Assembly (NCBI GenBank): GCA_963931925.1
Contig: OZ007576.1
Location: 19,298,203 to 19,362,202 of the forward strand
Length of the DNA stretch: 64,000 nt
Source of the DNA: Onchidella celtica
Taxonomy: Eukaryota; Mollusca; Gastropoda; Systellommatophora; Onchidiidae
Reading direction: 5' to 3'
Shown here: piece by piece, positions 56,398 to 64,000 of the stretch
Layout of the letters: every line of letters starts with the position of its first letter
Position numbering within the stretch: position 1 is the stretch's first letter
Made by a program: the position numbers and the translations under genes
The notes under the pieces: model-generated
What the model saw: only the letters and a program-made list of their open reading frames with translations
Told to the model about the DNA's origin: nothing
Databases searched by the model: none

Positions 56398-59300
56398 TAA
56401 TTTTATCAATCATGCTTGGTTGAGCACATCATGTGTAGATCTAGATATAGTGTAGATCAATTAATGAAAATAAAAACTATCATTTTTAACTAAACATTTA
56501 GTTGAAGCTGTTATTTATTGTTTAGTCAGAAACGAAAATGTCCAAAATGACGAAAACATTGTTAGAATGCTGCCTGAGTCACGAAGTCAGGTTGTGACAT
56601 GAACAAGTTTCTGCATGTTCTGAATCAAACGTTAGCACACAAAACATTAATTGTCGTTTAAAACAGCTGAGGAACCGTTCACATATTATGTCATCAAAAA
56701 TTGACTAATTTTGACCCCCCCCCCCTTATCATCACATGTCATCAAATGGCCAAACCCCCCCCCCCCCCCGTTTGATGACGTAATCAAAACTTGACAATAC
56801 GGACTAAAAATACCTGTATAGTGCTGTTTGCTATTTATTTTAATTCAAACTAACAAATTATAAATAAAATAAAATCAATAAGAGCTTTTATATAGCGCTT
56901 AATATCCAATAGGATTTGCACTCATTGCAGATAATATGCAGCTACAAATTTGTCATACAAAACTGTTTTGCCAGAAGTAGACCTATTCACGTTTATTCAA
57001 ATATGTAGATCTAGTTACAGTATAAGATGTATTGTTCCTGCCAAATGTCTTAAAACCAAGACTTGTCTAGATCTAGACTAGAAACTAGATCTAGCTAGGA
57101 TTTTTTTTTAAAGTAGGTAACTGAAGATTCTAATTTCCCTTGATTTGAAAATAAGGATGAACAAACAGGAAGATAAACATTGAAACAGAATGAAAAATAT
57201 AGAACCATTTTGGATTTCGCGGCGAAAGGCTCAATTCCTTTGGTTGATTAAAATAGCATTGTTTAAATGGCAAACTCAATTCGCATCATTAATTATTATT
57301 TACTGGCACACTTTACATACAAATTATACAAAAATGTGCAAAACTTGAAATGACAACATTGGTTTTTTGTGAAGGGGAGATGCATAGAGCTTGCATGCAA
57401 AAAAATCAGCTTATCCCCTGCAGGGGCGTAATGGAATGACAAGCCACAAGTTTGGTCCCAACTCCCATGGCCTACACGTTCCAAGAAGTGAGGAGATAGT
57501 GAATTGGCTCCTGTTATGCAGGGCTGGTCTAATAGAACTGAGTGAAGAGCGTGATTCTTTATGTGAATGTTTCAGTGGCTAAGTTGTGAGAATCAACTGG
57601 CATTTATTAGAATGACAGCTGTAAGTTGCGTGAAATATTTATATATGTAAATTAATCATGATAATTATTATTTTATTATGAGGTCCTCATGTAACAGCTA
57701 TTCATATAGATTTTTTTTTTATGCCACTCAGTAAGTTGAACAAGTGCGTGTTGTTGATAAAGTTGTTGTTGTTGTATTTTAGATGGATGATCTATTATGC
57801 ATGATGTGGGCTATAAATAATTATGATTGTCTTAATGTTGGATGAACTACGAGTGGCTAATGTGGTTACTGCGTGGGTTCAATAGTAACTCCCTTAAGGA
57901 TACACAGGATTAACAAACACAGGGTTCTGCTGGCAATCTTATTTATTCAAAAAAGCCTAACAAAAGGTACCACTACCAAACAAAAAGGCATAGGAGAACC
58001 CTACCAAGCAAAAAAAAAGCCCAACCAGCCATAAGCTGGAACAAGAGAAAAAGACGAAAATATGATTAGGATATAATGACAACATTAATCAGGCAATCAA
58101 TGGTGGACATACATAGTAATAGTATTAAGTATTAAATCAAACAACAACAACATAATATAGAATTTAAGCAATAACCAACTGCATATGTATGCATGGAATA
58201 AAATAGCGCTAAGGTTAATGAATAACAACTACAGTGGCTATATCATACACACAAGGAGTTTCCTAGTACACTGGCAACATAAACTAATGTACTAATCAAA
58301 GTATGAAGGACATAACAAATGAAGGGGCAAGAACACAATAGTTTCGCTCCACTGAGCCGGTGTACAGCACATCCAGAGTGGCCATTCCATTTAATAACGC
58401 AGTGGCCAACATGGCCCACTGACCGTCCATAACACAGACGCTGCATCCCAATGCAGGCCATCCTCATAGGCCCACTCCGAGTCGGCCCACTCCCATTATT
58501 AGAACTAACCCGCCCCAGGTTACTTCCCTTCCCAATCGATACTGAAGGGTCATGCCCTTTGACCTTAGCCGCGGAGCTATGCCGCCAGGCTAACATGCGT
58601 ATGACACACCACTAGATACATAAAGTAGTGTGTACATTCGAAACTATGTCTTTCACACAACCCACGAACTCAATGAAACACAGCACGTCTGTAATATCTA
58701 TAATCTATAATAGGTAGATCTATGGGCGGGACTCATTGCAACATGTGCAAACTCACTGAAACATTGTTCATCCACCGCCGCACATAGAACAATCCCTGGG
58801 GCTCACCCATGTGAGGCCCAACTAATATTATACATCTCCAATACATGTAATTAATATTAATTTTAATTACACATCTTAAACACTAAACACGCAATCACAA
58901 TCACACTGCTCTCTATAGCATAGTGGTACTGGCAAGGTACACAAATACCCGTAATACAATCAAGTGTATAGTGCCGCTCGCTATAACATAAGCCATCCAC
59001 CTTAACATGTCAGGAAATCCTCACTGCCTACCACAACAAGGCAATGCTACACAAACACTATATATAATTATGCACACAAGCAAATCGTGATAGCTTGGTT
59101 AGCGAGCCATCATTATCATCTAGCACCGCAAACGTTAACTTTGACAATAAAGTCACAATATCAAGACACTGCACTGCACCGCGCATCTTACACGCCTAAT
59201 GACAATGGCAATTACCGTTGAGCCGGACTCATAATGGTCTCTGTAGATCAGCATTCTCTACGCGGCATCCCCGAAAGGGGGGGGGGGCGCGCAAATTAAA

Positions 59301-60721
59301 GTCACTTCTAATATAATAGTCTCCAACTTACCCAAAGTCTCTCTGCTACTGGCGCAACTGGACTAGGCCATGTTTTGGGCGAGGCGCGCCACGGCAGGCC
59401 GCCGCCGATCTATTGTACTGCAAGGTCCACTTGTGCTTCCTATTGTTGCGGCGTCTTTGATGGAGTCTACTGACCACTCGAACTGGCATCATCTTTATGA
59501 GCCAGCGCGGACGTCCGAGAGGGCTATTACGTAGTCCAGTGTTGGACAAGTGAAAGGCTCGGACATTGAGTCCAGCCGAACAACATAACCGGTTAGGGTC
59601 CTAACACAATCGAATTTACAGTACGGTTAAAAGGGTGCACACAAAAGTCAATTAGATATCCCAGTAAACTGCAGAAATTACTCTATGGTCCCCTCCAGCT
59701 ATAATTGAATAAATTTGACCCAGGTTGGAATTATCGGGGATAACATGCGTCTAACTCATAGTTTACTTTAAATCCGAGACCCTCTTATTAATTATTTCAA
59801 TAGGATATGTGCATCAAAGTACAACAAAATTGGTACCATTATAAAGTAGAAACTTGCTGCTAAAATTCTAACTGACTACTTATACCAGAAACCCGGTAAT
59901 AGTTTTAATATAAATTTTCAAAGTGTCAGGACTAACAACATTTGCCAGATTTGTGCGGGATACTTCAGTCCATTAATATGACGTATCTCCGTTGATAACA
60001 AACGTTATCATAAATACCTATATTGTACCGATAGGGTATTGCCTACTCTCAACAATGAATTCGGGTTCCCGTCTTTCTGTCGGTGGATAACAACGAAGGA
60101 ACGAATTGTAAGAACTTAAAGCCATGATATAAGAGTTGGAAGCCTGGTAGTCAACATTTCCAACTGACCAATCAAAATGCGCGCTTTTCACCGTGATGTG
60201 AATAACGGGTCCCGCGCTAGTATTACAAGGGAAATAATCCAATTAATGGTACTCGGCCAAGTGTCCCTAAACTACTATGAGTGGCCGTCCCTTACCCACG
60301 CACTAGCGTTACCATGAAAGCACATATTAAAAATAGAAAATCGTTCATCCTCTCACATTAATTGAGGGGTTTCCATGAGTATTTAGCTGAACTGAGTGTT
60401 CACATAGAACAAATCACAGGTTTGAGATTCTCGATTCTTTAAAATTCTATTTGTGTACTGTGTGTGTGTCCCCAGGAACAGTTACACCCAAAACCCACTA
60501 TAGTGGGTCTTGGGTTACACTACAGATTAGGAAATGATATTGACGCAAAATAACAGTAATAATCTTAATTATAAAAAAAAATAATAATAAATGCACATTA
60601 AGCATAATCGATTGTTAACATTAGGAAGGAAATGGAGTGACAGATAAATGGGACCGGGAAAGGGTCCAGATAATAATATCTTTGGTCGACTGTCAAGACA
60701 ATTTTAAGTTTTTTTACGCTA
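56398..60721. other. Non-coding region before second GUSB copy
   Basis: Counterpart of 11963-16286, including the possible minus-strand LTR-like block at about 57862-59607. No gene recognised. Confidence 0.6.
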
Positions 60722-60747
60722 GATCACATGACTAAGATCATGTGACC
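60722..60747 (+). promoter_or_regulatory. Paired E-boxes upstream of second GUSB copy
   Basis: TCACATGA at 60724-60731 and TCATGTGA at 60738-60745, unchanged from the first copy. Confidence 0.4.
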
Positions 60748-60875
60748 TTCTTAAGTGGCGAAGTCACAGCGTACGCTATGGGCGAAGTGCTTAGCACAAC
60801 TCCGATGGTTAGAGAAGTGTCATTTTTACTCTAACTGCTTTGGCGGTTGGAGACAGGTCGAGACAGAGAAGCAAA

Positions 60876-61073
60876 ATGAAGCTGCTTGTCTTACTTGCAG
60901 TCAGCCTGCAGTTGATTCAGCATGCAGACTGTGGCGTGGGAATGCTGTACCCACGAGACAGCGAAAGCAGGGAGACAAAATTGTTAGACGGCGTGTGGCA
61001 TTTCCGTGCAGATGATTCCCCAAATCGCAATAAAGGATTTGAGGAGAAGTGGTGGACCAGACCATTATCAAGG
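60876..61073 (+). CDS. GUSB: GUSB second copy, exon 1
   Basis: Same sequence as exon 1 of the first gene: signal peptide and mature N-terminus, GC donor at 61074. The upstream region is intact, so the copy could be transcribed. Confidence 0.92.
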
Positions 61074-62035
61074 GCAAGTACTTCTTTTTTAATTTCACTC
61101 CAGAACGCAAGACCTGTCTCAATGAATTATTTGACAGAGCTGTTGTCATGGCTCTTAGTCTTAGCCATTTGAACCAAACATGCGTAAGATCAGCCAGGAA
61201 TGACTTGCTTGGCTGGCTACAATAATCAGTTGCAAGTTCATTGGAAGGATTAGGGAGGGGTCGGAGAGTGATTTGTGGCAATCGTTTATTTCATTCCAAT
61301 GACTAGTTGTAGAGTGGTAGAGCAATATCATTTGAATGTCTCAATTTTGCTGTGCAACTGAACTTCTCAATTAATTATAATATTATATATAATATATTAT
61401 TAATAATTATATATTCTCTTCCATGATGTTCAAAATCATGTCGCAATTTTATGAATTTAGGGAGGGCTTCCAAATGCATCTCATGGCCAGATTTTCTTAC
61501 AGTAGTGAAATATTCCAAACTTGGGGGGGGGGGGGGGGGGGAGGAGAGGTGCAGATATATGAACCCCAACAAGGATGCGACTGCAGAAGCAAGAGAAGTT
61601 CCATTTGAGTGACATAATAGGGATATAGGGAAACTACTGAGCGGGGGGAGGGGGGGGCAGCACCTGGTCCTCTGGTGAGTTAGTCCTCTACATGGATGTT
61701 TTATGATAAATGCGGGCCTCGGCAATTAACACTCAGAACATGAAATATGTGCCTGACTATAGTTATATATGATACGGTACTCATTAAGGTACACGTGCTC
61801 CTCCCAAAGCAGGCATGCACATGGGTTTGTACCCCTTCTGGCGAGTTAGTCCTCTATAGGGGTGATTGTAGTAAACTTGCAGCTCAGCAATTGACTGCTG
61901 AGTACATCAGAAGGTGCAGTCTGGCAATACTGGCCTGAGACACATTCAGCAGTCACTTCCAGTTTTCTTCCCAACAGCACTGGTAAATGCCAAAGTTACC
62001 ATAAGGATAATGCCAGTCCATAATTTTGTCAACAG

Positions 62036-62212
62036 ACTGGATCAGTTATAGACATGCCAGTACCTTCAAGTTACAATGATGTCACTGAAGACAAAAGCCT
62101 ACGTGACTTTGTTGGATGGGCGTGGTATGATCGACGATTTTATGTCAGTCCCCGATGGAAAAATCAGAGAATTGTTATACGGCTGGACAGTGCTCATTAC
62201 TACACTGTTGTG
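62036..62212 (+). CDS. GUSB: GUSB second copy, exon 2 (gene continues past window)
   Basis: 59 codons, same as exon 2 of the first gene, donor GTAAGT. Exon 3 would fall near 65027, outside the window, so completeness of this copy cannot be judged. Confidence 0.93.
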
Positions 62213-63561
62213 GTAAGTGAAATACACCTGACCACCAACTGATAACAAAGTCAGTTATTAAAAATGTGGTTTATTATCTCTTGCATGTAAGGTCAAATGT
62301 TATTAAATATGGAAGAGCCTATATTATGAAAGTTGTTGCAGATGCAATATAAAAAAAACAACAACATTATTATGAACACTTTCAGTTATGTACCAAATGA
62401 AGATGTATCAGTTTGTGAACAAAGAAAACAGTGAATCAGTGACATTACTAAAAATAACCATAATAATATTTATATTTTGTGGACATTTACTTTATAACAA
62501 TATGGTAAACATATGTTTCCAGGACACATTTTAGTCTTCTGAACTTCAAGAGGTTCTGTGGATTGTGAATAATAATTATACTGGAACCATATATAAGATA
62601 TATTAACCAAGATTATGTATAAAACATTCAATATTACATCACTGAAAGACGTTATAATAGTCACTTTCGTTGCACTTTAAAAATTACCAGTTTTATTATA
62701 AACCAGCTGTAAGAAACTGATTTAAAGATTACAGAAAAATGTGTGGAGCTCAGCAGATGACATTCAGTGAAACAGGTCAAGAATAGATAACATGCGTCAC
62801 TTCATGTTTTGAGTAGTTTATATTGATAAAGTTGTTTCAAGGTTTCTGAATGTCATAACTCCTTAGGAATTTTTGAAAGTGCTCATGAACTAGTCTTACT
62901 GATAGAAACTGATAATGAAAACACTGCAAGGAAATATTTTTTGAAGATCTACTGTCTTACAAGGGCCTTTACCTAGGGCAATATATACTATTAGATCATC
63001 ACAGTAGTGATAATTGGTGACTTTGGTAGATAACGATGTGAAATGTCTGTGACCTAAATTTTACCATCTGTTAAATAAAAATATCCTGTTGTCCTTGACT
63101 TACACCACTTACACTCTAATTTGAACCAATATTTTGTATATTTGATAAGTTGTCAATATTTTTTTAAATTTTATGTCAATAAATTCTCAAAAAAATAAAA
63201 AAGAAGAAAGTAAAACCTTCCAACAAGAATGACCTTGCTGAAGTGTATGCAAATTAGGGGGAGTAAAAATCATATGACCGTCCCATCTTAAAATCAGGAC
63301 CGTAGTTTATTTTAGTAATTACACAGCAGTTTTTCCCCCCACACAAGTAAAGAAAAATGAGGATCTTTAGGTAGATGCAGATGCATGAAGGGTTGAATGA
63401 ACACTTGGGAGAAAGTAAAATCTATTCTATGAGATCAGATGCAAACATGAGAATAACAGGAAAATGCAATAACTTGAGCCCCATCAAACTGTTTTTATTA
63501 TATCATATATGCCACATTATATGCCTTGCCCAATTTTCAACTAATTTTGCTTGCCTTTTAA

Positions 63562-64000
63562 CAGTAAAAAGGTACTTCATATTAAGTAAACAGTCAAGAC
63601 ATAGAATACCGAGATCAGCAATTCGTTCTCCCACTATATGTCCACAAATTGCATGCATATAAATATGGTGAGTACATGTACTACACTTTTTGATTCAGTT
63701 ATGAAGGGGTTTGGTGCGAATTGTTGCATTGTTGACATCGATGATATGCTTTGAAGTCAACGGACGGAATATGACGAATTGATTCATCTCGGTATGCTGT
63801 ATCTAGGGTGACGTGGCGGGTCACATTGTTCATTCAATGTTCATTGTTTGTGAAATGAGAAAACTCCTGTTTATAGTCATTCAGCAAAAAAAAAATATGC
63901 ATATTATGCTCACGTTGAAATTTGGCATTATCCTGCCTATCTGTTGAACGATATAAACTGTGGATGAGGGATGATGAATGTTAAACTGTGAACAATGAAT
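63562..64000. mobile_element. Fold-back element in intron 2 of second GUSB copy (partial)
   Basis: The left arm (63562-63810) and part of the spacer are present; the right arm lies beyond the window. Confidence 0.5.

Larger units (their letters stand above)
44436..64000. repeat. Right copy of the 44,435-bp-period direct duplication
   Basis: Counterpart of 1-19565. It covers the remainder of the 5' LTR, the gypsy body, the interrupted LINE, the GUSB upstream region, GUSB exons 1 and 2 and the first part of intron 2. The sequence left of 44436 (LINE 5' half and first 642 bp of the LTR) has no counterpart here because it would lie before base 1. Confidence 0.95.

Noticed and set aside
44436-64000. 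Second copy as an ordinary uncollapsed haplotype
   Set aside because: Only two differences were seen in 19.6 kb, far fewer than expected between alleles of a typical outbred mollusc. It remains possible in an inbred animal, so the duplication is flagged for checking rather than asserted.

Overview
The window is animal nuclear DNA. It has one intron-rich gene with standard GT-AG splice sites (plus one GC-AG), several eukaryotic transposon families, AT-rich introns and microsatellites. The mix of repeats and the lysosomal glycosidase suggest a lophotrochozoan, most likely a gastropod mollusc. That placement is inferred and is not shown by the sequence itself.

The dominant large-scale feature is a direct duplication with a 44,435-bp period. 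Bases 1-19565 recur at 44436-64000 with a constant offset. I saw only two substitutions (1859 A vs 46294 G; 4895 C vs 49330 T) and no net indel. The window therefore holds one complete repeat period plus the start of the next.

Layout of the period: (i) a young Ty3/gypsy-type LTR retrotransposon (complete copy 43794-53136; first copy 1-8701, cut by the window start) has integrase placed before reverse transcriptase, the order known from Gmr1-like elements; (ii) it sits inside an older full-length LINE (41522-56388 including insertions) with a 5-bp target duplication, ACCAG; (iii) a diverged solo LTR of the same family (9964-11377; 54399-55812) sits further along the same LINE with target duplication CCAAG; (iv) about 4.3 kb of non-coding DNA follows; (v) a 12-exon beta-glucuronidase gene (GUSB, coding exons 16441-35158, 635 aa) is complete in the first copy, with only exons 1-2 of the second copy reaching the window end; (vi) 6.3 kb of non-coding DNA then leads to the 5' half of the LINE.

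The GUSB introns carry further repeats: a fold-back element (intron 2), a pogo/Tigger-like non-autonomous element (intron 5), an antisense LTR of the same gypsy family 29 bp past the exon 9 donor (intron 9), a TIR element carrying a decayed THAP-domain fragment, a 33-unit minisatellite and a tRNA-derived SINE (all intron 10).

The target duplications and reading frames give a relative chronology: LINE insertion, then the insertion that left the solo LTR, then the young gypsy element, then lesions in the gypsy element (frameshift and stop shared by both copies), and last the duplication of the whole locus. The host gene encodes a lysosomal exo-glycosidase with catalytic glutamates and glycosylation sequons intact. 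Paired CACATG/CATGTG boxes upstream of exon 1 suggest control by an MiT/TFE (CLEAR-type) factor.
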